This document shows positions 1 through 7,705 of a stretch of DNA of 34,665 bases, piece after piece. The stretch is from an uncultured Pelagibacteraceae bacterium. GTDB taxonomy: Bacteria > Pseudomonadota > Alphaproteobacteria > Pelagibacterales > Pelagibacteraceae. Position numbers and translations under genes: made by a program. Within the stretch, counting starts at the first letter, position 1. Every line of letters starts with the position of its first letter. A model generated the notes under the pieces. That model did no database searches, was not told the DNA's origin, and saw only the letters and a list, made by a program, of their open reading frames with translations. The DNA is taken from NCBI GenBank assembly GCA_902525935.1, contig CABZJA010000012.1, positions 1-34,665 of the forward strand, given 5' to 3'.

Positions 1-1
1 A

Positions 2-100
2 ATTGAAAAAAAACTGCTTAAAGTTTCAATTTTAATTTCAATTGTATTAATAGTTTTTGCTTTTTTAATTTATAAATTTTTACAAAACTTTATGAACTAA
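2..100 (+). CDS. C-terminal end of an unknown membrane protein (partial)
   Basis: An open frame enters from the left edge and stops with TAA at 98-100, one base before the dsbB ATG. The visible 32 residues contain one hydrophobic stretch (about residues 9-28) and end in FMN, as expected for a C-terminal membrane anchor. The close spacing suggests co-transcription with dsbB. Too little is present to name a family, and the start lies outside the window. Confidence 0.5.
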   Translation: MEKKLLKVSILISIVLIVFAFLIYKFLQNFMN

Positions 101-101
101 A

Positions 102-575
102 ATGAACTTTATTTTAAAAAGAAAAAATATTTATTTATTAATCTTAATATACTCAACTATTGCCATATTATCTGCGATCTATATTGAAAAAGTTTTGGGC
201 TATTTGCCATGTAAATTATGTATTTATCAAAGAATTCCTTTTTTATTAGCGATCTTCATTTGTTTTTTGGGATATAACTATTTTAAATCTGATAGAATAT
301 TAATTGCTTTAATCATTACATTCACACTAAGCACTGCTCTTGCAGGATATCATTTTGGTATAGAAAATGGCTTTTTTGATGAATATGCTGGTTGTACCAA
401 CACAAATATAGATATCACGAATAAAGAAAAAATAATCGAAAGTCTTGGAATAGTTAAAAATTGTAAAGATGTAGAGTTTACTATTTCAGGCATATCTTTA
501 TCTGGATTGAATTTTTTAACATCTTTACTAATTGTATTATTTTCGCTAAGAGCTCTTGTTTATGAAAAAAACTAA
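102..575 (+). CDS. dsbB: DsbB-like disulfide bond formation protein
   Basis: This 157-residue inner-membrane protein should reoxidise a periplasmic DsbA-type thiol oxidase and pass electrons to ubiquinone. There are about four hydrophobic helices. The first periplasmic loop carries the quinone-linked Cys pair C37-x2-C40 in a PCKLCIYQR context, which is the DsbB signature. The second loop has C98 and C121, matching the pair that reacts with DsbA. The length is normal for an alphaproteobacterial DsbB. The ATG lies one base after the upstream stop. The last 14 bases overlap the start of coq7, so the two genes are probably translationally coupled. The assignment is secure at family level; the DsbA partner is not in this window. 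Confidence 0.93.
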   Translation: MNFILKRKNIYLLILIYSTIAILSAIYIEKVLGYLPCKLCIYQRIPFLLAIFICFLGYNYFKSDRILIALIITFTLSTALAGYHFGIENGFFDEYAGCTNTNIDITNKEKIIESLGIVKNCKDVEFTISGISLSGLNFLTSLLIVLFSLRALVYEKN

Positions 576-1095
576 CAAGAAAAAATTAGAAGAATTTATT
601 AGAGTTGATCACGCAGGCGAAAGAGGTGCAATTAAAATATATGAAGGTCAACTTTTAGCGCTGAAAACATTTAAAAAGGATCCTGAACTATTAAAATTAG
701 TAGAAGAAATGAGAGAACATGAGCAGGAACATAGTGATTTTTTTGAAAATGAAATCAGAGAAAGAAATATAAAACCAACTAAATTTTTACCATTATGGGA
801 TTTATTGGGAGTAGGTTTGGGTTTTGGCTCAACAATATTAGGAAAAAAAGCAGCAATGCTGTGCACAGCCTCTGTTGAGGAAGTAATTGATAAACATTAT
901 CAAAGTCAAATAGATCAATTACAAGATGACGAGAAAAAACTTAGAGAAAAAATTAAAAAATTTAGAGCTGATGAATTAGAACATAAAGATATTGCATATG
1001 AGCACGGTGCAACAAAAAAAGGATTATATTCGGTAATGGATAAAATTATTAAAACTGGCTCAAAGATTGCTATAAATATCTCTGAAAAAATTTAA
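562..1095 (+). CDS. coq7: Coq7-type 5-demethoxyubiquinol hydroxylase (diiron)
   Basis: Hydroxylates the demethoxyubiquinol intermediate in ubiquinone biosynthesis at the inner membrane. The protein is a ferritin-like diiron carboxylate enzyme. Likely metal ligands are E20 in the DHAGE motif, the E54-x2-H57 pair in REHEQEH, a Glu in SVEEV (about 106-107), and E138-x2-H141 in ELEH. At 177 residues it is close to bacterial Coq7. A TTG at 556 opens the same frame, but the ATG at 562 is the better start and gives a 14-base overlap with dsbB. The gene ends on a TTAA shared with the convergent HNH gene. ubiE and ubiB of the same pathway lie at 10555-12827. Coq7 here takes the role filled by the flavoprotein UbiF in enterobacteria. 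Confidence 0.93.
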   Translation: MKKTNKKKLEEFIRVDHAGERGAIKIYEGQLLALKTFKKDPELLKLVEEMREHEQEHSDFFENEIRERNIKPTKFLPLWDLLGVGLGFGSTILGKKAAMLCTASVEEVIDKHYQSQIDQLQDDEKKLREKIKKFRADELEHKDIAYEHGATKKGLYSVMDKIIKTGSKIAINISEKI

Positions 1096-1664
1096 CTAGG
1101 ATCTAATTCCACATCCCAATATAAATAATCCATCCAACTGCTGTGTAGAAAATTAGGAGGAAAATTCTTCCCATTTCTATGAAGATCTTCAGTTGTTGGT
1201 TGAAAAGGCCATTGATTTAACTTCATACCTGAATTTTTTAATAATCTTCCACCTTTTTTTACATTACAGGCTGAACAAGCAGTAACAACGTTTTCCCAAT
1301 CAGTTTTCCCACCTTTTGATCTTGGAAGAAGATGGTCAAAAGTTAGTTCATCATTACTCCCGCAATATTGACAACTAAACTTATCCCTTAAGAAAACATT
1401 AAACCTTGTGAAATTAGGATTTGAACGAGGCTTTATAAAAGATTTCAATGCAATAACACTCGGTAACTGCATAGAGAATGATGGGCTTCTTATCATTCTA
1501 TCATAATGACTTACAATTGAGACTCTATCTAAAAATACAGATTTAATAGCGTCTTGCCATGACCATAATGATAAAGGATAATAACTTAACGGTCTGTAAT
1601 CTGCATTAAGAACTAGAGCTGGACATTTTTCGAGTGAAAGGTTTTCATTGATCATCAAAGTCAT
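1092..1664 (-). CDS. HNH endonuclease family protein
   Basis: The 190-residue protein has a C-terminal HNH/McrA-type nuclease fold: Cys pair C98-x2-C101, a DH at 110-111, N125 in WENVV, and a second Cys pair C130-x2-C133 that would hold a structural zinc. The N-terminal half (ALVLNADYRPLSYYP) is typical of a chromosomal HNH family found widely in alphaproteobacteria, which is not tied to restriction or phage. No methyltransferase or intein is nearby. The cellular role is not known; DNA or RNA cleavage is inferred from the fold. The ATG at 1664 was kept, with a second Met at 1655 as an alternative. The stop overlaps the coq7 stop by four bases. Confidence 0.88.
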   Translation of the reverse strand: MTLMINENLSLEKCPALVLNADYRPLSYYPLSLWSWQDAIKSVFLDRVSIVSHYDRMIRSPSFSMQLPSVIALKSFIKPRSNPNFTRFNVFLRDKFSCQYCGSNDELTFDHLLPRSKGGKTDWENVVTACSACNVKKGGRLLKNSGMKLNQWPFQPTTEDLHRNGKNFPPNFLHSSWMDYLYWDVELDPS

Positions 1665-1677
1665 AAATATTTAATAT

Positions 1678-1707
1678 ATTATATATTATTATTAATCAAT
1701 GTAACAA
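1678..1707 (-). promoter_or_regulatory. Possible sigma70 promoter for the HNH gene
   Basis: On the minus strand a TTGTTA (1707-1702) is followed after 18 bases by a perfect TATAAT (1683-1678), 13 bases upstream of the ATG at 1664. This is the only good hexamer pair in the gap, but AT-rich DNA produces such matches by chance, so support is weak. Confidence 0.3.
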
Positions 1708-1722
1708 AAAAGTTAATTCTCT

Positions 1723-2379
1723 TTAAATATCAAAATTATCTTTTATAAATTTTAACGCATTACTTGAAGCTTCAACTGGTATATGATGATCACAGTCTTT
1801 GATCATTAAAGTTTCTATACTAATATTATTACGTGTAAAAAAATCTTTTGCTTCCAATAAATTATAGGGTGGAACTATTTCATCTTTTTCACCATGAATT
1901 AATAAAGTTTTTGTTTTAGAAATTAATCTTAAACTCAGATCCTCTTTATCTATAATCTTTCCAGAAAATCCAACAATACAATTAAAGGGATCTTTAGACG
2001 TTAAGCCTAAGTTTATTGACATCATGCATCCCTGACTAAATCCAGATAAACATATATTTGAATTTTCCAAATTATATTCTGCTTTAACTTCTTCAATGTA
2101 TTTTCTTAATTTATCTTCAGCTTTTTTTACTTCATTTAAAATATAATTTTTATCATTTGTTTCTAAATCAAACCATTGATAACCAATTGGATTAATTTTA
2201 CATGGCTCATGTCCATTCGGACATAAGAATACTGTATTGGTTAAAAACCTTTTCCAATTCAGAGTTAACATGCTTATATCTTTTCCATCTCCACCATATC
2301 CATGAAGTAAAATTACTGCATTTTTGATGTCGGATTCATTTTCAGGTTTTATAATTGTTGATTCAAGGCAAAATGTCAT
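1723..2379 (-). CDS. Phospholipase/carboxylesterase-family alpha/beta hydrolase
   Basis: The 218-residue protein fits the small serine carboxylesterase (YpfH-like) family, cytoplasmic with no signal peptide. The oxyanion-hole region LLHGYGGDG is at 24-32. The nucleophile elbow GFSQG places the serine at 115. The acid is D166 in HGEKDEIVPP and the base is H198 or H199 in the DCDHH context. The catalytic set is therefore complete. The natural substrate cannot be told from sequence; family members hydrolyse short acyl esters or lysophospholipids. It starts with ATG at 2379, with only 49 bases to the divergent HIG1-domain gene, so the two promoters must sit very close together or overlap. Confidence 0.87.
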   Translation of the reverse strand: MTFCLESTIIKPENESDIKNAVILLHGYGGDGKDISMLTLNWKRFLTNTVFLCPNGHEPCKINPIGYQWFDLETNDKNYILNEVKKAEDKLRKYIEEVKAEYNLENSNICLSGFSQGCMMSINLGLTSKDPFNCIVGFSGKIIDKEDLSLRLISKTKTLLIHGEKDEIVPPYNLLEAKDFFTRNNISIETLMIKDCDHHIPVEASSNALKFIKDNFDI

Positions 2380-2428
2380 AGATAAGTAATTATGTTTTTT
2401 TATTTTAAAAAGAAACTAAAATCAAAGC

Positions 2429-2629
2429 ATGATTTCTGAAATATTTGTTAAAATTACAGCGATTGTTTTGCTTGCAGCTGTAGCTGTAGTCTTAATTCTT
2501 GGAATTAGAACTCTTTTTAAAGGAGATGGAGATAAAAAAACATCTAATAAATTAATGCAGCTTAGAGTTTTATTACAATTTGTTGCTATAATTGTGCTTG
2601 TAGCATTTGCTTACTTTTATAAGAATTAA
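2429..2629 (+). CDS. HIG1-domain twin-transmembrane protein
   Basis: A 66-residue protein with two hydrophobic helices (about 8-28 and 46-63) joined by a short basic/Gly loop. The second half has the NKLMQLRVLLQF pattern characteristic of the HIG1 domain. HIG1 proteins in mitochondria assist cytochrome oxidase and bc1 assembly. Alphaproteobacterial homologues are usually annotated only as twin-transmembrane proteins, so a respiratory role here is inferred by homology. Start is ATG at 2429. The stop sits on a TTAA shared with the convergent TlpA-like gene. The length is typical of the bacterial family. Confidence 0.82.
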   Translation: MISEIFVKITAIVLLAAVAVVLILGIRTLFKGDGDKKTSNKLMQLRVLLQFVAIIVLVAFAYFYKN

Positions 2630-3156
2630 TTTAATTCATTTAACCAATTTAAAAATTCATCACTGTTAAAATCTATCGAGCCAACAATTCTTGCAAACTC
2701 ATAACCATCTTTATCAATGAATAGTGTTGTGGGTAGTCCTCTTAATTTTAAATTTTTTGCAATTCCAGCACCATCACCAACAAAAACTTTTAATTCTTCT
2801 ATGAGCAGGTCATCAAAAAACCTCTTAGATGTAGTAATATTTTCTCCACCTATATTTATTGGTATAATCATTATTTTTTTTTCACCCTTAAGTTTTTGAA
2901 GGTTGTTTAATGATGGCATTTCCTCTCTACAAGGAGCACACCATGTTGCCCAAAAATTCAAAATAATTAATTCAGATTTAAAATCTTTCAAATTAACTTT
3001 ATTTCCAGCCTCATTTAAAAAGTCAAAAAACTTAATTTTTTGTTTTTCCTCGTAAATTATTAGATTTTTTATATTTGGCGCTTCTATTGAATATGAAGAG
3101 CTAAATGATATGAAGTAAAGAAATATTATTTTAATGGATATAAATATAAATTTCAT
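2626..3156 (-). CDS. TlpA/ResA-like thioredoxin-fold thiol reductase
   Basis: A secreted or membrane-anchored thioredoxin-fold protein of 176 residues. An N-terminal hydrophobic segment (about 2-22) acts as signal or anchor. The active site WCAPC has Cys at 73 and 76, within the NFWATWCAPCREEMPSL block of the TlpA family. A cis-Pro region (LRGLPTTLFID) follows. Members reduce periplasmic disulfides, often in cytochrome c maturation. An upstream in-frame codon would add 13 residues and overlap argH, but the ATG at 3156 places the signal sequence correctly at the N-terminus. It is divergent from argH with only 19 bases between the start codons. The specific client protein is unknown. Confidence 0.86.
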   Translation of the reverse strand: MKFIFISIKIIFLYFISFSSSYSIEAPNIKNLIIYEEKQKIKFFDFLNEAGNKVNLKDFKSELIILNFWATWCAPCREEMPSLNNLQKLKGEKKIMIIPINIGGENITTSKRFFDDLLIEELKVFVGDGAGIAKNLKLRGLPTTLFIDKDGYEFARIVGSIDFNSDEFLNWLNELN

Positions 3157-3175
3157 AAATTTGTAATTGAATAAC

Positions 3176-4564
3176 ATGAGTAAAAATAAAAACAATAAAC
3201 CAATTTGGGGTACAAGAATTAAGAGAAATGCCTCAACTTTATTTAAAAAAGTTGGCGGTTCATTACCAGTAGATAAAAGACTATTTAAAGAAGATATCGA
3301 AGGATCAATAGCTCATGTCGAAATGCTTCACAAACAGAAAATTATAAATTTCAGAATAAAGAATAAAATAATCTGGGGATTAAAAAGAATTAAAAATGAA
3401 ATTATAAAAAAAAAGTTCAATTTTGACTATAATTTAGAAGATATTCATATGAATATAGAAAACAGATTATTTGAACTGATTGGTGATGATGCTGGATATG
3501 TTCATACTGCTAGATCTAGAAATGATCAGGTAATTACCGACCTTAAATTATGGTTAAAAGAAGCAACAAAGAAAATAATAATTTTATTAGATAATACAAA
3601 TTCAAATATTCTAAATCTTGCACAAAAAAATATCAGAACAATTATGCCAGGATTTACACATTTAAAAAATGCACAACCATTATCTTTAGCACATTATCTA
3701 CTAGCATATGTTGAAATGTTTAAGAGAGATAAGAAAAAATTTAAGAATAATTTAGAATTTTTAGATGAAAATCCTTTAGGTGTAGGGGCTTTATCTGGTA
3801 CTTCTTTTAAAATCGACAGAAACTTTACAACAAAAAAACTTAAATTTAAAAAACCAACAAATAATTCTGTAGATACTGTATCTGATAGAGATTATGTTTT
3901 AGACTTTTTATATTCTTCTCTAGCTTGTTCTTTACATATCTCTAGAATTGCTGAAGAACTCATAATTTGGAATTCTGATGCGTTCAATATGATAACTTTG
4001 AATGATAAGTTAGTAACTGGTTCTTCGATAATGCCACAAAAAAAGAATCCTGACCCACTGGAATATTTGAGAGGTAAAACTGGAATATTTGTGGGAAATA
4101 TAAATTATATGATTTCAATATTAAAAGGTCTACCTTTATCATATTTCAAAGATCTACAGGATGACAAAGAAATTGTCTTTAAAACAAATGATCAATTAAA
4201 AATATCCCTATCATTATTGAATGATGTCGTAAAAAATCTAATAATAAATAAAAAAAGTATGCTGTCACTTGCAGGAGAAGGATTTACCACAGCTACAGAT
4301 TTAACTGATTATATTGTAAGAGAGCTTGGATACCCATTTAGAAAGGCATACATACAAACAGCGAAAATAATCAATTTAGCAGAGAAGAAAAATAAAAAAC
4401 TTCACGAATTAGAATTAAAAGAAATAAATCAAATTGAGCCAAAACTAACTTTAAATGTTTATAAAATACTAGATCTAGAAAATTCGATTAATTCAAAAAA
4501 ATCATATGGCGGAACTTCTTTTGAGAACGTAAAGAAAATGATAAAAAAAGAAAAAAATGTTTAA
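3176..4564 (+). CDS. argH: Argininosuccinate lyase
   Basis: Last step of arginine biosynthesis: cleaves argininosuccinate to arginine and fumarate in the cytoplasm. The 462-residue protein has the fumarase/aspartase superfamily signature GSSIMPQKKNPD at about 282-293, the HTARSRND block near 110-117, and the conserved TH/AQP region near 161-168. An in-frame TTG at 3167 would add MNN, but the ATG at 3176 is more likely. The stop overlaps the start of the small lipoprotein gene by eight bases. The argH-lipoprotein-lysA order is the usual alphaproteobacterial one. No other arginine genes are in the window. Confidence 0.95.
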   Translation: MSKNKNNKPIWGTRIKRNASTLFKKVGGSLPVDKRLFKEDIEGSIAHVEMLHKQKIINFRIKNKIIWGLKRIKNEIIKKKFNFDYNLEDIHMNIENRLFELIGDDAGYVHTARSRNDQVITDLKLWLKEATKKIIILLDNTNSNILNLAQKNIRTIMPGFTHLKNAQPLSLAHYLLAYVEMFKRDKKKFKNNLEFLDENPLGVGALSGTSFKIDRNFTTKKLKFKKPTNNSVDTVSDRDYVLDFLYSSLACSLHISRIAEELIIWNSDAFNMITLNDKLVTGSSIMPQKKNPDPLEYLRGKTGIFVGNINYMISILKGLPLSYFKDLQDDKEIVFKTNDQLKISLSLLNDVVKNLIINKKSMLSLAGEGFTTATDLTDYIVRELGYPFRKAYIQTAKIINLAEKKNKKLHELELKEINQIEPKLTLNVYKILDLENSINSKKSYGGTSFENVKKMIKKEKNV

Positions 4565-4673
4565 AAAAATTTTAATTATTATACTTTGTTTATATTTTGT
4601 AGCTGCTTGCGGACGTAAAGGTGATCCAGAATATAAATCTGAATTAAGTAAGGATATTCCAAAAGTAGTATGA
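4557..4673 (+). CDS. lptM: LptM-like small lipoprotein (YifL family)
   Basis: A 38-residue lipoprotein in the argH-lysA gap. Two lysines at 3-4 are followed by a hydrophobic stretch (5-17) and the lipobox V15-A16-A17-C18, then CGRKGDP, the conserved CG-x-KG signature of the LptM family. LptM is known in Enterobacteria to help the LptD translocon mature with correct disulfides. The location between argH and lysA matches alphaproteobacteria, and in E. coli the homologue lies beside dapF of the same lysine pathway. The ATG overlaps the argH stop by eight bases, and the TGA overlaps the lysA start in ATGA. The function is inferred from the family, and the protein is shorter than most relatives. 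Confidence 0.82.
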   Translation: MFKKILIIILCLYFVAACGRKGDPEYKSELSKDIPKVV

Positions 4674-5884
4674 GATATATAAATAATAAATTTTTTATTG
4701 AAGGAAATAACATTAAGAGTCTAACAAAAAAATTTAATACACCTCTATACTGCTACTCTTATAAAAATTTAAGAGATAATATAGAGAATTTTAAAAAAGC
4801 TTTTAAGGAAATTAGACCTTTAATTTGTTTTTCTGTAAAATCTAATTCTAATATTTCATTATTAAAAGAAATAAAAAAATTTGGCCTTGGAACAGATGTT
4901 GTTTCGAAGGGTGAATTATATGCATCACTTAAAGCTGGTATTAATAAAAACAAGATAGTTTTCTCTGGAGTTGGTAAAACAAAAGATGAAATTGAGTACG
5001 CAATTAAACAAAACATATTATTAATAAATTCTGAATCTTTGAGTGAAGTTTTGGCGATTGAAGCGGCTGCAAAAAAATTAAATAAAGTTGTTAATATAGG
5101 CTTAAGATTAAATCCAGATACAGATGCTGAGACACTAAAACAAATTTCTACCGGCAAAAGTGAAAATAAATTTGGTGTAGATAAGAAAACTTTTGTAAAA
5201 ATTATTAATTTGATGAAACAATCAAAATTTATAAATATTAAATGCTTAAGTGTTCATATCGGTAGTCAAATCTTAAACCACAAACCCTACGAAAAAATGC
5301 TAAATGTTCTTGATAAACTTTTAAGTAGTTTAGATTATAAATTTGAGTTTGTTGATTTAGGTGGTGGTATGGGGATTAATTATGACAATAAAACGAAAAA
5401 ACTTAATTATTTAAAATATAAAAAATCAATAATTAAATTTAAAAATAAATATAATTGTAAAATAATTTTTGAACCTGGAAGATCTATAATTGGAAATGTT
5501 GGTATACTTGCAACTAAAGTAATTTATTTAAAACATAATGAAACAAAAACATTTGTGATATTGGATGCGGCAATGAATGATTTGATAAGACCAGCTTTGT
5601 ATAATGCAAAACATAGGATAGTTCCATCACTAAGAAATAAGTCACAATCAAAGAAAATATTAGAATTTGTAGGCCCAGTATGTGAAACAACTGATAAATT
5701 TTTAACAGAAAGGAACTTTCAGAATATAAAAGAAAATGATATTATGATTATTTGCGATACAGGTGCATATGGTTATTCATTATCATCTAATTATAATCTT
5801 AGATTAAGGCCTGCTGAAATTTTGATTAAAGGAAATAAAGTAAAGATTATTAGAAAAAGACAAAAAATAACAGATATAATCTAA
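4670..5884 (+). CDS. lysA: Diaminopimelate decarboxylase
   Basis: Converts meso-diaminopimelate to lysine using PLP, the last step of lysine synthesis. The 404-residue protein is a fold-type III decarboxylase. K57 in CFSVKSNSN forms the PLP Schiff base; HIGSQI, the glycine-rich DLGGGMG and EPGRS bind substrate and phosphate; the C-terminal CDTGAYGYS motif supplies the Cys and Tyr of the second subunit. The length is usual. The start is in an ATGA overlap with the lipoprotein gene, so these are translationally coupled. A PlsC-like gene follows 13 bases later. Confidence 0.95.
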   Translation: MRYINNKFFIEGNNIKSLTKKFNTPLYCYSYKNLRDNIENFKKAFKEIRPLICFSVKSNSNISLLKEIKKFGLGTDVVSKGELYASLKAGINKNKIVFSGVGKTKDEIEYAIKQNILLINSESLSEVLAIEAAAKKLNKVVNIGLRLNPDTDAETLKQISTGKSENKFGVDKKTFVKIINLMKQSKFINIKCLSVHIGSQILNHKPYEKMLNVLDKLLSSLDYKFEFVDLGGGMGINYDNKTKKLNYLKYKKSIIKFKNKYNCKIIFEPGRSIIGNVGILATKVIYLKHNETKTFVILDAAMNDLIRPALYNAKHRIVPSLRNKSQSKKILEFVGPVCETTDKFLTERNFQNIKENDIMIICDTGAYGYSLSSNYNLRLRPAEILIKGNKVKIIRKRQKITDII

Positions 5885-5897
5885 CTTAAAACTTATA

Positions 5898-6596
5898 ATG
5901 AGAAATATCCTCTTTAAAAGTATATTTTTTTCTGGATTAATTTTAATATGTATTGTTTTTCTTCCATCATTATTACTACCAAAGAAGATCGCTCTTTTTG
6001 GAGGTAAACTTTTTGGATACTGGTCCTCGTTCTGTTTAAAAATTTTTTGCTCAACCAGCATAGTAATTAAAGGTCAAGAAAACATAATAAATAACGAGAA
6101 CTACTTTATTGCATGCTCTCATCAATCGATGTTTGAAACTTTTTTTTTACAAACAATATTTAATTCACCAATTTTTATTCTTAAAAAAGAATTATTAAAT
6201 ATTCCGATATTTGGTTGGTATTTAAGAAAGATAGATTCTATTTCTGTGAATAGAAATAAAGTTTCTAAAAAGAACCTTAATTTTATTGAAAAAATTAAAG
6301 AAGCTATGGAGAAAACGAAAAGACCTGTAATAATTTTTCCACAAGCTACTCGAGTTCTACCAGATGAAATTATTCCTTTTAAAAAAGGAGTTGGAAGAAT
6401 TTACAAAGAGTTAAATGTAAAATGTCAACCTGTTGCTATTGACTCTGGGAGAGTATGGCCAAAATCTGGAAAGATGATGCCTAATAAAACTATTACTATT
6501 TCTATTTTAAAGCCAATTAATACAGGTATAGAAGAAACGGAATTTGTAAAATTATTGCAGAAAGAAATTTATTCCGAGCTTGGTCTCGCTAACTAA
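5898..6596 (+). CDS. plsC: 1-acyl-sn-glycerol-3-phosphate acyltransferase (PlsC-like)
   Basis: Likely acylates lysophosphatidic acid to phosphatidic acid at the inner membrane. The 232-residue protein has an N-terminal membrane helix (about 8-28) and the acyltransferase motif SHQSMFE with H75. The usual HxxxxD is HxxxxE here (E80), a variant seen in alphaproteobacterial PlsC-like proteins. The substrate motif normally written EGTR reads QATR in FPQATRVLPDE. A lysophospholipid acyltransferase with another acceptor is possible. It ends on a CTAA shared with the convergent dnaN. No terminator is visible between them. Confidence 0.85.
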   Translation: MRNILFKSIFFSGLILICIVFLPSLLLPKKIALFGGKLFGYWSSFCLKIFCSTSIVIKGQENIINNENYFIACSHQSMFETFFLQTIFNSPIFILKKELLNIPIFGWYLRKIDSISVNRNKVSKKNLNFIEKIKEAMEKTKRPVIIFPQATRVLPDEIIPFKKGVGRIYKELNVKCQPVAIDSGRVWPKSGKMMPNKTITISILKPINTGIEETEFVKLLQKEIYSELGLAN

Positions 6597-7705
6597 CCTT
6601 TCATAGGCATTACAACATAAATACTGTCAAAATCTGCAGGATCTTTTATTAAAGCTGGAGATCCAGTATCTTTCAAATATATTTCAATGTTATCACCATT
6701 TAGTTGGGATGCTATATCTAGCAAATATCTAGAATTAAAACTTATATCTAAATCTGTCTCAAATTTTACAGATAGACTTTCTTTTCCATCACCACTATTA
6801 GTGTTATTGACAGATAAATCTAAATTATCTTTAGTCAAATTGAATTTTACACCATCTTTTTTATCTAAAGAAACTGATGCTACCCTATCAACAGAATTTA
6901 AAAAAGATTTTAAATCAATTTCTAATTTTTTTTGATTTTCTCTAGGGATAACTTGAATATAATTAGGGAATTTTCCATCGATTAATTTTGATATCAAAAT
7001 ACTATTATTAAGTTCAAATTTAATTTTTGATTTAATATTTGAGACTTTAACCTCACCGTTATAATCTTCTAAAAGGGAACATAATTGAAATATAGTTTTT
7101 TTTGGAAGTATTATTGGTTCAAATTCAATCTGATTTTTCAGTCTTACTTTTGAAATAGACATTCTATGGCTATCTGTTGCGGCTGCTGTTAAAAAATTCT
7201 TATCATCTGTTTGGGTCTGATGGAAAAAAATACCACTAAGATAATGCCTTGTTTCATCATTCGAAATTGAAAATTTACATTTGTTTAAAAGTTTTAATAA
7301 ATCTTTTGAATTTATAGTAAATTCATTTTCATTGAAATTTTCATCTGTAATTGGAAATTCAGACGCATTAATAGAATTTAAATTGAATAGAGATTTATTT
7401 GACTCTAATTGTAATTTACTTTCTCCTGTGTTTTCAAAATTTATCTGACTACCAGAGGGTATTTTTCTTACAATATCAAACATTATTGATGAAGAAGTAG
7501 TTGTTTTGCCTTCGTCAAAAATTTTAATATTTGAAATTTCATTTACAAATATTAAATCTAAATCCGTTGCTGTAATTTTTAACCTTGAATTTGCTGCCTC
7601 TATCAAAATATTTGAGAGAATGGGTAAAGTGCTTCTTTTTTCTATTACACCCTGACAGTAACCTAAAGATTTTTGCAAATCCTGTTGATTAACACTAAAT
7701 TTCAT
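6593..7705 (-). CDS. dnaN: DNA polymerase III beta subunit (sliding clamp)
   Basis: Ring-shaped processivity clamp of the replisome. At 370 residues it has the family's length and three-domain layout. The start MKFSVNQQDLQKSL and the block ITATDLDL in domain I are diagnostic. The C-terminus reads YVVMPMKG, matching the conserved PMR/PMK end that lines the partner-binding pocket. The ATG at 7705 lies inside the end of dnaA, an 11-base overlap, so dnaA and dnaN are coupled. The 3' end overlaps plsC by four bases. Confidence 0.96.
   Translation of the reverse strand: MKFSVNQQDLQKSLGYCQGVIEKRSTLPILSNILIEAANSRLKITATDLDLIFVNEISNIKIFDEGKTTTSSSIMFDIVRKIPSGSQINFENTGESKLQLESNKSLFNLNSINASEFPITDENFNENEFTINSKDLLKLLNKCKFSISNDETRHYLSGIFFHQTQTDDKNFLTAAATDSHRMSISKVRLKNQIEFEPIILPKKTIFQLCSLLEDYNGEVKVSNIKSKIKFELNNSILISKLIDGKFPNYIQVIPRENQKKLEIDLKSFLNSVDRVASVSLDKKDGVKFNLTKDNLDLSVNNTNSGDGKESLSVKFETDLDISFNSRYLLDIASQLNGDNIEIYLKDTGSPALIKDPADFDSIYVVMPMKG

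Noticed and set aside
1092..1664. Restriction or homing role for the HNH gene
   Set aside because: No methyltransferase, specificity subunit, intron or intein lies nearby, and the family is a common chromosomal one.
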